64,000 bases of DNA, from assembly GCF_023213175.1 (NCBI RefSeq), contig NZ_CP093312.1, positions 2,108,001 to 2,172,000 on the forward strand, in the 5' to 3' direction. Of this stretch, positions 9,235-16,979 are shown piece by piece. A model generated the notes under the pieces. The model worked only from the letters and a program-made list of their open reading frames with translations, ran no database searches and was not told the DNA's origin. Each line of letters opens with the position of its first letter. The stretch's first letter is position 1. The position numbers were made by a program, and so were the translations under genes. The stretch comes from Sulfurovum sp. XGS-02. Its GTDB lineage: Bacteria; Campylobacterota; Campylobacteria; Campylobacterales; Sulfurovaceae.

Positions 9235-9636
9235 TCACCTTGGTGGCTTATGGGTAACAGTTTTGGGCTGAATCGAAAGAAGCTTGTCATGCTCAATCTT
9301 GGTAAGTGGTTCAGAGCATCCTAGTATCTTTCGTGCATATCCATTTTTCATAAAACCTAGTACCTCTTTTCTGTTGATTGACACTCTTCTTACTTTGTCC
9401 ATAAACCCTTTCTTGTGCCATATGATCCCATTGTCAGAGCATGGGATACCTGCGTTGCGTATCTCTGCATAGGTTTGCTTTGGAATATGTGCATTATAGT
9501 TCACACCAAACGGTAGTGCATAGGCTTTACCTTTGGCATACAATACATGTCTGTCATTCGGGTCAAATTTTGGTTGCAGTTGGCAGCCTGATAAGAGAAC
9601 TGCACCTGTGATTGCCAATATTAATAAATTCTTCAT
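9235..9636 (-). CDS. Small predicted lipoprotein
   Basis: 133 residues from MKNLLILAITGAVLLSGC, a lipoprotein signal peptide with the lipobox LSGC, so probably anchored in a membrane facing the periplasm. AAGGA precedes this start; the frame is open 15 codons upstream but without a signal or a ribosome site. The mature part contains GIIWHKKGFMDKVRRV and ends in a basic tail. No family is recognised. It stands alone on the minus strand between the DUF4209 gene and the iteron array. Confidence 0.7.
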   Translation of the reverse strand: MKNLLILAITGAVLLSGCQLQPKFDPNDRHVLYAKGKAYALPFGVNYNAHIPKQTYAEIRNAGIPCSDNGIIWHKKGFMDKVRRVSINRKEVLGFMKNGYARKILGCSEPLTKIEHDKLLSIQPKTVTHKPPR

Positions 9637-9849
9637 GTTTTTCCTTGTCCAGAGGTTTATTTGAAGCTCAAGTGTAACCAAAACAAGAGGAAAACCTTTA
9701 CACTATCACATGATAAAATTTTTTCTTGCATGAATTTTATTTTTTTGTGTACTTAATTCTCATTGTCCACTATATTGTCAGTACTAGCAAACAACACTAA
9801 AACCCAATGTGATAGACTAAAAATTTTAGGGAGAGAATAGCTAAACAAT

Positions 9850-9880
9850 AAACCTTATAAATTTATATATTTTATAAGGC
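9850..9880. repeat. CCTTATAA hairpin repeat, copy 2
   Basis: The core AACCTTATAA...TTATAAGG is the same as in copy 1 at 9059. It lies in non-coding DNA between the lipoprotein gene and the iteron array. Confidence 0.8.
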
Positions 9881-9954
9881 TTCTGGAAAAATCAAGTGTT
9901 TCATACTGCTTTGAATGTACTTGCAAACGATTAAAAATGACGAAAAAGATTAAT

Positions 9955-10424
9955 TTTCCCAAAATGAGGACACAAACTTCCCATTTTGAGGACTCATTAA
10001 AAAACCTGTTAATTAACCATAAAACCACTAAAAAGTAATAAAAATAAAGTAAATATCACTTAGAGTACATACAATTACAAGATATTTTTATTATATTAAG
10101 GACATATATTTACCATACTGAGGACTAGCATTTCCCAAAATGAGGACTTTTATATTAGATCATTAAACTCCCGTATTTATGGGTACTCATAGCTAATCAG
10201 CATTTTGAAATCCTATATTAGAACCTAGATAATTATGGAAAATTTACCATATTGAGGACTAGGATTTACCATTTAGAGGACACCCCAATTTTTGTCAAAA
10301 TTGCTTCCAAAATAACCAAATCTGAAGTCAATATGCTAGAAATTGCTATTAAAAATGGAAATTATTTACCATATGAAGGACATGATTTACCATTTGGAGG
10401 ACTCATATTTACCAAATTGAGGAC
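9955..10424 (+). repeat. Iteron-like direct repeats, possible plasmid origin
   Basis: Nine 17-bp direct repeats with consensus TTTACCATATTGAGGAC begin near 9955, 9977, 10109, 10131, 10243, 10265, 10365, 10386 and 10408. A weaker tenth lies near 10088. Neighbours within a group start 21-22 bases apart, two helical turns, so a protein would bind one DNA face. This is how plasmid iterons bound by Rep_3-type initiators look; a plasmid centromere is the alternative. No rep or parA gene is recognised nearby. The surrounding DNA (9637-10780) holds no convincing gene. Confidence 0.85.
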
Positions 10425-10730
10425 TATAACCCAATATCCTAATATTAAAAATTTTAAGTAAAGAATGTAGGCATTATCATACCTTTGTCAACTTTAACAA
10501 AATACTAAAAGCCCATGAGTGGAACTATAGATTAGTGCAAATGAAAAAGTGAATAAAAGCCATATAAATAACATTTCCTATAAAAAATACTAAAATTCAA
10601 CAAAGTATGCTATAAGTTTTGGGAAAGAGGATATGATTGAGTCGATAAAAGTTTTGGAATATCAGTGTGAGCGTCTACACATTGGCTCTATATTACCATC
10701 TATCTTTTCAAAAATATCATCATGTATTTT

Positions 10731-10797
10731 TGGTATAAGTAATATAATACCAAAAAGTATTATTTTGTATAAGATTCATTATGATACCATCTGGTAT
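10731..10797. promoter_or_regulatory. Two TGGTAT/ATACCA palindromes before the ATPase gene
   Basis: TGGTAT (10731-10736) pairs with ATACCA (10747-10752) across 10 bases. ATACCA-TC-TGGTAT (10784-10797) is a second site built from the same half-sites. Their position directly before the ATPase gene suggests an operator for a dimeric repressor that has not been identified. Confidence 0.55.
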
Positions 10798-10825
10798 TAT
10801 TAATATGATACTAAACGGAACTGCC

Positions 10826-11971
10826 ATGAGTATTCAACAAATCACAAATCCTTTTCTTTTTGACAAAGAGGTTTCCGGTACACATTTTTGTGGCCGCAGC
10901 AATGATATAAATCAACTACTAAATCATATCCGAAACAGTGTAGATGTCATTATGTTTGCCAAAAAAAGATTGGGGAAATCTTCATTGATCAAAGAGATAT
11001 TCGAAAACCATCTTGATGACGATATACTTCGTGCTCATATAGATATTTATCCTGTCTCAAGTACAAAAGAGCTGTATGAAAAACTCAAGTATGGCATTGC
11101 AGAAAGCCTAAAAGGAAAAGAAAGCAGTCTTGACAAACTTCAGCATAAAGCATCAGATCTCCAAAAATATTTTGCAAGAGCAAAAATATCCCTACAGCTA
11201 ACGCCTATGCCCGTATTTGAAATAGAACCAACATCAAGTCTATATCATGAAGCCATAATGGATATTCTTACTGGGTACTTTGATTACCTTGAGGATAACA
11301 AACTGTTTTCCATTATTGCTATTGATGAATTTCAGAAAATCGCTTCATTGAGTGAGAACGCAAAGATCGAAGAGGTATTAAGGACGGCAATAAGCAAAAG
11401 AAAGAACTGTTCTTTTATCTTTATTGGATCCGAGCGAAATAAACTCCTCTCAATGTTCAATTCTCCTAATAGACCTTTTTATAAACTAGGGATAGAACAT
11501 TCCCTGGGGCCCATAGAACAGGAAGTATTCTATAAATGGATTCTGAAGAACTTCAAAAAGGAAAATATCATTTTAGAGGAAGATGCTTTTAACTATCTCT
11601 ATAGTGAATCTTATGGAGAAACACGTTTTATACAGTGGATATCATACAAAATGTTCGAGCTAGAGAATGGGATGACGATCATAGATAAAGTAAAAATGAG
11701 AAAATATATTGATGAGACAATACTGAACGATACAGGCACAGCAATGTACTACAATACCTTTCCTATTGTCCAGCAAAACATACTGAAGATAATAGCCAAA
11801 GAAGACGGTAGTGATCTATATAGCAAATATGTGCTTGACAAGTATGATATCAAAAAAGGTTCTTTGCAAAGTGGTATTGAAAGGCTGGTTAATGCAGGGG
11901 AGATTTTTAAATCAGGAGATAAATACATTTTTGAGAATATTGAACTTGGAATGTGGTTAAAACTCGTATAG
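10826..11971 (+). CDS. P-loop ATPase, archaeal-type ATPase family
   Basis: 381 residues from MSIQQITNPFLF. The N-terminus has the family's NPF...GR opening (HFCGRSNDI). The Walker A is unusual: AKKRLGKSS, with Ala in place of the first Gly. Walker B is IIAIDEFQ near residue 165. The last 70 residues look like a winged helix (LYSKYVLDKYDIKKGSLQSGIERL). The frame is open to an ATG at 10781, but that codon lies inside a palindrome and the extension is unlike the family. Such ATPases often occur on islands, some in defence; the role here is unknown. Confidence 0.8.
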   Translation: MSIQQITNPFLFDKEVSGTHFCGRSNDINQLLNHIRNSVDVIMFAKKRLGKSSLIKEIFENHLDDDILRAHIDIYPVSSTKELYEKLKYGIAESLKGKESSLDKLQHKASDLQKYFARAKISLQLTPMPVFEIEPTSSLYHEAIMDILTGYFDYLEDNKLFSIIAIDEFQKIASLSENAKIEEVLRTAISKRKNCSFIFIGSERNKLLSMFNSPNRPFYKLGIEHSLGPIEQEVFYKWILKNFKKENIILEEDAFNYLYSESYGETRFIQWISYKMFELENGMTIIDKVKMRKYIDETILNDTGTAMYYNTFPIVQQNILKIIAKEDGSDLYSKYVLDKYDIKKGSLQSGIERLVNAGEIFKSGDKYIFENIELGMWLKLV

Positions 11972-12118
11972 TAGTATATACAATCGAAGGAAATTGTAGA
12001 TTGGTTGTGGTTTTAAATAGTATTTTTTATTGTAGCTTAGTGGGACTTTTTGGATGACGGGATGAATAAATTTGTTCAGCAGGATAAGGTTTAGGATGAG
12101 AGTTTCTTTATTGAAATA

Positions 12119-12190
12119 AAAACCTTAGAATCTAACATAGAAAATGACAGACGAGAAATCCTTATAAAGTTATATATTTTATAAGGTTTT
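12119..12190. repeat. CCTTATAA hairpin repeat, copy 3, composite
   Basis: AACCTTAGAATCTAACATA (from 12121) resembles the left half of the long copies at 20158 and 52215. TCCTTATAAAGTTATATATTTTATAAGG (12159-12186) is the hairpin itself. The copy lies between the ATPase gene and the remnant at 12242. Confidence 0.7.
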
Positions 12191-12241
12191 AGAATTATAG
12201 ATAAAATTATAATACGATACATCTTTAATCATTGCAAAAAG

Positions 12242-12404
12242 TTGATCATCCCATCATTGACACTGTTTATTGCATTACCGTTACTGTTAAAAAAGGGAAT
12301 GGACCAGTATGAGTATATCGATCATACTAACCGTGATTGCATACTATCTGATATTTCTGATGCTTCAGAAAATCGGGATAAAAACTCTGATCATGGTTTT
12401 TTAA
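12242..12404 (+). pseudogene. Remnant of a membrane protein C-terminus, frameshifted
   Basis: One frame encodes LIIPSLTLFIALPLLLKKGM. A second frame, from an ATG at 12309, continues with MSISIILTVIAYYLIFLMLQ and stops at 12404. Joined by a frameshift near 12300 they make two membrane segments, as at the end of a permease. The reading is tentative, since a hydrophobic stretch can arise by chance in AT-rich DNA. It overlaps the end of the convergent efflux gene. Confidence 0.4.
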
Positions 12405-13326
12405 TTTCCACGGAAATGTGCACCAGTTCTTTGTGAATAGAAAGCTCTTTTTTAATATCGTCTATCTCAATATTATCATTTGAATTTAGTGTTAATATAC
12501 AGCCGAATTTCCCTTTTCCTACTCGCCAAACATGCAAATCCTCGATGAGAATATTTTGTTGTAAAGCGTTGATCACTTCTATTACTTCTTCTACAATCGG
12601 TGCATCCATTTCTGCATCTAGAAGAATCTTTCCCGACTGCTTTATCAGGCTGACAGCCCAGACGAACACCAGAACAGAACCGACAATCCCCATCATCGGG
12701 TCAAGCCAGGAGAAGCCATAGATCATCCCTCCTGTAAGTGCAATGATCGCCAAAACAGATGTAAGGGCATCGGCCAGTACATGCAGATATGCTGCCTTTA
12801 GATTCATATCATGGTGATGATGCCCGTGTTCATGAGTATGGTGATGATCGTGGCCATGATTGTGATGATGATCGTCTTTAAGTAGCCATGCACAGATAAG
12901 ATTAACGATAAGTCCTACGATGGCAATTGTAATGGCCTCTTTATAGGCTATGCTTACTGGATTGAAAATCCTTTCAACCGAGTGAAATACCATAAAAAAT
13001 GCAACGACTAAAAGCAGAATCGCACTGGTATATCCACCTAGAACCTCCATCTTATAGGTTCCGAAATTAAATCTGAAATCATTGGCATATTTGCTTGCCA
13101 TTACATAAGCCATGTACGCCATTCCAAGAGCAAGGACATGTGAACTCATATGCCAGCCATCGGCAAGCAGTGCCATGGAGTTATAGTAATATCCACCGAA
13201 TATTTCAACAATCATCGTCACAAAAGTCAGAAGTGTCGCATAAAGCGTATTCTTTTTTGCAATAGGGTTGGATGTGTCAAAATGGTGCGAGTGTGAAATT
13301 TCCTTTAATGATTCAATGGTATTCAT
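12391..13326 (-). CDS. dmeF: Cation diffusion facilitator, DmeF-like Co/Ni efflux
   Basis: 311 residues with about six membrane segments of the CDF family. The zinc/cobalt/nickel-type site DGWHMSSHV near residue 55 and HVLADALTS near 180 mark the two halves of the transport site. Between them lies a very histidine-rich cytoplasmic loop (about 150-172), typical of DmeF. A CsoR/RcnR-type regulator is divergent 70 bases away, as in dmeRF operons. It exports divalent metal across the inner membrane against protons; cobalt and nickel are inferred from the pairing. Confidence 0.88.
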   Translation of the reverse strand: MNTIESLKEISHSHHFDTSNPIAKKNTLYATLLTFVTMIVEIFGGYYYNSMALLADGWHMSSHVLALGMAYMAYVMASKYANDFRFNFGTYKMEVLGGYTSAILLLVVAFFMVFHSVERIFNPVSIAYKEAITIAIVGLIVNLICAWLLKDDHHHNHGHDHHHTHEHGHHHHDMNLKAAYLHVLADALTSVLAIIALTGGMIYGFSWLDPMMGIVGSVLVFVWAVSLIKQSGKILLDAEMDAPIVEEVIEVINALQQNILIEDLHVWRVGKGKFGCILTLNSNDNIEIDDIKKELSIHKELVHISVEIKKP

Positions 13327-13353
13327 TTAAATCCTCTTTAAAATATTTTTTGA

Positions 13354-13368
13354 TACTATACCCCAGTA
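13354..13368. promoter_or_regulatory. RcnR/DmeR-type operator
   Basis: The reverse strand reads TACT-GGGGTAT-AGTA: inverted TACT/AGTA arms around a G-tract. RcnR of E. coli recognises TACT-G6-N-AGTA, with the same seven-base centre. It lies between dmeF and dmeR, placed to control both divergent genes. Confidence 0.75.
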
Positions 13369-13396
13369 TACCTTATCAAATCATAAAGGCAATAAG

Positions 13397-13669
13397 ATGG
13401 CACATTTGATCGCAAACAAAGAGAAATTGATCTTAAGGATAAAAAAGATCAAAGGGCAATTAAACAGTATAGAAAAAGCTTTGGAAGCAGAAAATGACTG
13501 CTTTAAAGTGTTGCAGCAAATTAGTGCAAGTAGAGGTGCTATACAATCACTAATGAGTGAAGTTTTAGATGGTCACATCAAAGAGCATTTAGGTAGTCAT
13601 GTAAGCGATGAACAAAGAGAACAAGAAATTGAAAATCTGACAACACTACTCAAAACATATTTAAAGTAA
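13397..13669 (+). CDS. dmeR: Metal-sensing repressor of the CsoR/RcnR family
   Basis: A 90-residue all-helical repressor. MAHLIANKEKLILRIKKIKGQ is the family start, with His3 at the N-terminus. Other likely ligands are Cys36 in NDCFKVLQQ, His60 in DGHIKEHL and His64; this H-C-H-H set is that of RcnR/DmeR (Ni/Co) rather than copper-type CsoR. It is divergent from dmeF with a matching operator between them. It should release DNA when metal binds. dmeR and rcnR are both fitting names. Confidence 0.88.
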   Translation: MAHLIANKEKLILRIKKIKGQLNSIEKALEAENDCFKVLQQISASRGAIQSLMSEVLDGHIKEHLGSHVSDEQREQEIENLTTLLKTYLK

Positions 13670-13696
13670 TTTGTATAAAAAAAATAAGGATTATAC

Positions 13697-14068
13697 TTGA
13701 TTGAAAAACTGAAAAAATGGGCAAGCTATCTGAAACATTACCTGTATGCCCTATATTTGGCATATCATCACAAAGATGTTCCAATAGTTGCTAAAATAAT
13801 AGCGGTAATAGTGGTTTCATATGCCCTAAGCCCAATAGATTTGATTCCTGATTTTATCCCTATCATTGGATATTTGGACGATTTTATTTTATTGCCACTT
13901 GGAATAGTATTAGCCATAAAACTGATACCAGAGGAGATTTGGAGTGATTGTAAAAATGAAGCCCATCAATCAACTCTAAAATCTCTACCTCATTCTAAAA
14001 CAGCTGCCTTTGTTGTAATCATTATATGGATCATAATGGCAACTTTACTTTTTCGGTTGTTCTCCTAA
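13697..14068 (+). CDS. YkvA-like DUF1232 membrane protein
   Basis: 123 residues starting at TTG, with AAGGA six bases before it. The segment SYALSPIDLIPDFIPIIGYLDD (about 41-62) is the DUF1232/YkvA signature. A second hydrophobic helix lies at the C-terminus. The function of the family is unknown. It starts 27 bases after dmeR and may be co-transcribed, a frequent neighbourhood in metal islands. Confidence 0.85.
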   Translation: MIEKLKKWASYLKHYLYALYLAYHHKDVPIVAKIIAVIVVSYALSPIDLIPDFIPIIGYLDDFILLPLGIVLAIKLIPEEIWSDCKNEAHQSTLKSLPHSKTAAFVVIIIWIIMATLLFRLFS

Positions 14069-14284
14069 ACTTATAAATTTAATGATTTATCGTTTACGAA
14101 ACAAGAACCAAATAGCTGTATTCAGTATAATATTTATAAAAAATACTCAAATAATATCAGAGATCACAACTAAATTAAAGCTAATATCACACCAGCTATG
14201 AAGTTGGTTTTATCTATAAGGCCAAAGTCTCTGGACAGGTTAAATATTTTAAGCTAAACTACTTCAAATAAAAAGGCAAAAGCA

Positions 14285-14590
14285 GTGAAAAAGAAAATAG
14301 TACAGTTTTTATTGTTATTATCACTCTTCTTTGGCATTGCCCATGCTTCTGTCATAGCAATAGAAGATGAATGTCATCATGAAACTGCACATGAATATGT
14401 ACTAGAACAGTCTCAATCCACTGAATGCGGTGATTTGTGCGATATGCACCATTTCTTCCATGTTATAGCTATTCTCGATATGCAAAGTACTATATGGAAT
14501 ACAGACTATGTCCAAGAAGGCTTAATACATAAAAACAACCGTTACACTCCCCCAGTTCAAGAAACAATTATTAAACCCCCTATAGCATAA
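14285..14590 (+). CDS. Small secreted His/Cys protein before the efflux operon
   Basis: 101 residues from a GTG start, MKKKIVQFLLLLSLFFGIAHA, a signal peptide cleaved near residue 21. The short mature part has clustered possible metal ligands: ECHHETAHE, ECGDLCDMHHFFH. It lies 66 bases before the outer-membrane efflux gene. A periplasmic metal-binding or sensing role is inferred from composition and position. No named family is recognised. Confidence 0.72.
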   Translation: MKKKIVQFLLLLSLFFGIAHASVIAIEDECHHETAHEYVLEQSQSTECGDLCDMHHFFHVIAILDMQSTIWNTDYVQEGLIHKNNRYTPPVQETIIKPPIA

Positions 14591-14656
14591 TCTTATCTAC
14601 CACACCCTAGTTCTCTTTTGAACACACAATTTAAACATACCATTACAGGAATACCT

Positions 14657-15832
14657 ATGAAAAAAATCATAACGATTTTTTTGAGCTTATCTCTTGGTCT
14701 ATTTGCCATGAGTTACGAACAGTTCAAAAAATATATAGAGAAAAATGCAAAAGCATTACAAAGTCAAGCACTTTCACTACAAACAACACAAGAAGAAAAT
14801 AAAATTCTCTTGCGAACACAGAATCCTACACTCGAAATCGAAGCTTCTAGATTTAATCCTAATAGTATTGAGTCCCGTTTTGGATACTCTGTCATCGCTT
14901 CACAAACGGTACGTACAGGTAACTACTATGGAGGCTTGGAAGATCAAGCAACTGCCTCTACTTTGTTGCAACAAGCTTACGTTCATGATGGCAAAGCAGG
15001 TTATTTTAGAACACTAGAGAATTTGTATACAGAGTATGTCTACCAGAGTAAACTCTTAGCACTACTACAAGAGGAGTACACACTTTCAAATAAAATGACT
15101 GACATGGTGCATGAACGATATAAAAGTGGCTCTGAAAACAAAGTTGCCTATTTGCAAGCCAAGACAGACACTATGATGCTTAAAACGCAAATGTACACCA
15201 CTAAACAAGAGATGCATAAACTCTATTATCAACTCTTAGCTATTGCAGGACTTAGCATGAAAGTTTCTTTAGAAAAGCACTTTATCTATTCTGTATCCAC
15301 ACAAACAAGTTCTGTAGCTAAAACCAACCCAAAAGAACAGATACTTGAAGCAAAAAAGAAACTACTTGAAAGCAAAATTCGCATAAATGAAAGTAGTATC
15401 AATAGTTATAAAGTGTATGGCGGTATAGAAGATGAACCAGAACAATCTATCTTAAGAATAGGTGTTTCTATACCTTTACCAATCTGGAATGAAAAAAGTG
15501 AAGAAAAAGCCCTTGCAAAACTACAGATGCAACAACTTAGTTTGGATAAAGAGCAATTAAACATTGATCTGATCTCTCAAAAAGAGATGATTAAAGCTTC
15601 TATCAGAGAATTATCAGAGCAATACCGTTCACTCAAAAACCTTAAAAAAGAGCAGCAAATACTCAATGACATACTTCAAGAAGGATATAAAATCGCACAA
15701 GGATCTATTTTTGAGATGATGAGTGCAAAAAATAAACTCATACAAACACAAAAATCACTTTTGCAAACACACAAAACGATTAACAATCAAAAAATAGAAT
15801 TACGTTTCATACAAGGACAATACAATGACTAA
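14657..15832 (+). CDS. Outer-membrane efflux protein, TolC family (CzcC-like)
   Basis: 391 residues from the ATG at 14657, which has AGGA before it and a signal peptide (MKKIITIFLSLSLGLFAMS). A start 13 codons upstream would bury the signal. The helical repeats with long coiled segments (about 150-200, 310-380) and SIPLPIWNEKSEEKALAKL are typical of TolC-type channels. It overlaps the adaptor gene by 8 bases. It forms the outer-membrane duct of the tripartite metal pump below. Confidence 0.88.
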   Translation: MKKIITIFLSLSLGLFAMSYEQFKKYIEKNAKALQSQALSLQTTQEENKILLRTQNPTLEIEASRFNPNSIESRFGYSVIASQTVRTGNYYGGLEDQATASTLLQQAYVHDGKAGYFRTLENLYTEYVYQSKLLALLQEEYTLSNKMTDMVHERYKSGSENKVAYLQAKTDTMMLKTQMYTTKQEMHKLYYQLLAIAGLSMKVSLEKHFIYSVSTQTSSVAKTNPKEQILEAKKKLLESKIRINESSINSYKVYGGIEDEPEQSILRIGVSIPLPIWNEKSEEKALAKLQMQQLSLDKEQLNIDLISQKEMIKASIRELSEQYRSLKNLKKEQQILNDILQEGYKIAQGSIFEMMSAKNKLIQTQKSLLQTHKTINNQKIELRFIQGQYND

Positions 15833-16970
15833 ATATTTACTTTTACTTTTGCCACTTTTAAGTTTTGCCTCTGCTATTAAAGTAGAGCATGCACAGCTCA
15901 AGCCATTGGGGAAAATGATACAAACCAATGCGCAGATCACCCAACTCTCAGACCAAAAACAAGAGATAGTTTCACGTCTCTCTGGACACCTGGAAAGATA
16001 CTATGTCCAAGCAGGACAGCACGTTAAGAATGGAGAAAAAGTAGCACTCATAGAATCTATAGAACTCTCTAAAATGTCAGCAGCCTACTTGGCACTTATT
16101 CAGCAAAGCAAAGCTGCAGAGATACAAAAAAATGCAACGATGAAGCTGCATCAAAAAGGCTTAAGTTCACAAAATGACTTGAGCAATGCTATTATCTCTC
16201 TAGAAGAGATACGTTCAAAGAAAAATGCTTTGGCTTCACAGCTCAAATCTTTAGGTATTAACCCTACCACACTCAAAGAAGCAACTGATAAACTTACTAT
16301 CTATGCGCATGCTGATGGTGTAGTGGGTCAAATTACCGCACCACTTCACTCAAATGTAGATGCACAAACCCTACTCATGACACTGGTTAATCAAAGTGGC
16401 TACTACGCAGTAGCCTATCTTGGTGTCAATGACGCAATGAAAATCACAAAAGAGACCAAAGGATGGATAAATGTTGCAGAGAAACAATACCCTTCTACTT
16501 TTGTACAGCTACTGCCAAATATTGATCCTGAAACACAACGTGCCAAAGTGCTGTTCAGTATCGATCAAAGCCCATCTAATTTACTTTTAGGTGCTTTTAA
16601 TGAGATGGACATTGCACTGGCACCGTATACAAATACTGTGATGGTGAAAAAATCTGCTTTGAGTCTTTTTAAAGGTGAATGGGTTGTATTTGTAGAAAAA
16701 GAACATGAAGAAGCGGAACATCATGATGAAAAACCTGACCACGATCATGACAAAGAAGACAAAGAGCATGAAGAACATGAAGATAGCGATGACGAAGAGG
16801 GAGAAGAGCATGAAGAAGCACCCTATGAAGCAAAAGTCGTTGAGATTGTTGCGTATGCAGGAGATGATGTAGCCGTTAAAGGCCTCAAAGCAGATGAAGA
16901 GTATGTGAGTGAAGGTGTTTATTTTGTAAAATCAATGATACTCAAGTCTTCTCTTGGCGATGGCGATTAG
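15825..16970 (+). CDS. RND efflux periplasmic adaptor (CzcB-like)
   Basis: 381 residues with an N-terminal signal peptide (MTKYLLLLLPLLSFASA). A barrel-sandwich segment (GHLERYYVQAGQHVKNGEKV, about 48-67) and a coiled hairpin with LHQKGLSSQNDL are membrane-fusion-protein features. Near residues 288-330 is an extremely His/Asp/Glu-rich loop, likely to collect divalent metal in the periplasm. It links the CzcA-like pump to the TolC-like channel, and the three genes form one operon. Confidence 0.9.
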   Translation: MTKYLLLLLPLLSFASAIKVEHAQLKPLGKMIQTNAQITQLSDQKQEIVSRLSGHLERYYVQAGQHVKNGEKVALIESIELSKMSAAYLALIQQSKAAEIQKNATMKLHQKGLSSQNDLSNAIISLEEIRSKKNALASQLKSLGINPTTLKEATDKLTIYAHADGVVGQITAPLHSNVDAQTLLMTLVNQSGYYAVAYLGVNDAMKITKETKGWINVAEKQYPSTFVQLLPNIDPETQRAKVLFSIDQSPSNLLLGAFNEMDIALAPYTNTVMVKKSALSLFKGEWVVFVEKEHEEAEHHDEKPDHDHDKEDKEHEEHEDSDDEEGEEHEEAPYEAKVVEIVAYAGDDVAVKGLKADEEYVSEGVYFVKSMILKSSLGDGD

Positions 16971-16979
16971 GAGCATAAA

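Noticed and set aside
10252-10461. 69-codon reading frame in the iteron region
   Set aside because: Most of it is made of the direct repeats themselves and it has no ribosome site; the repeats explain the open frame.
10633-10803. 56-codon frame starting MIESIKVLEYQ before the ATPase gene
   Set aside because: It runs through the palindromes, its ribosome site is too close to the ATG, and the end is low-complexity Ile/Tyr.
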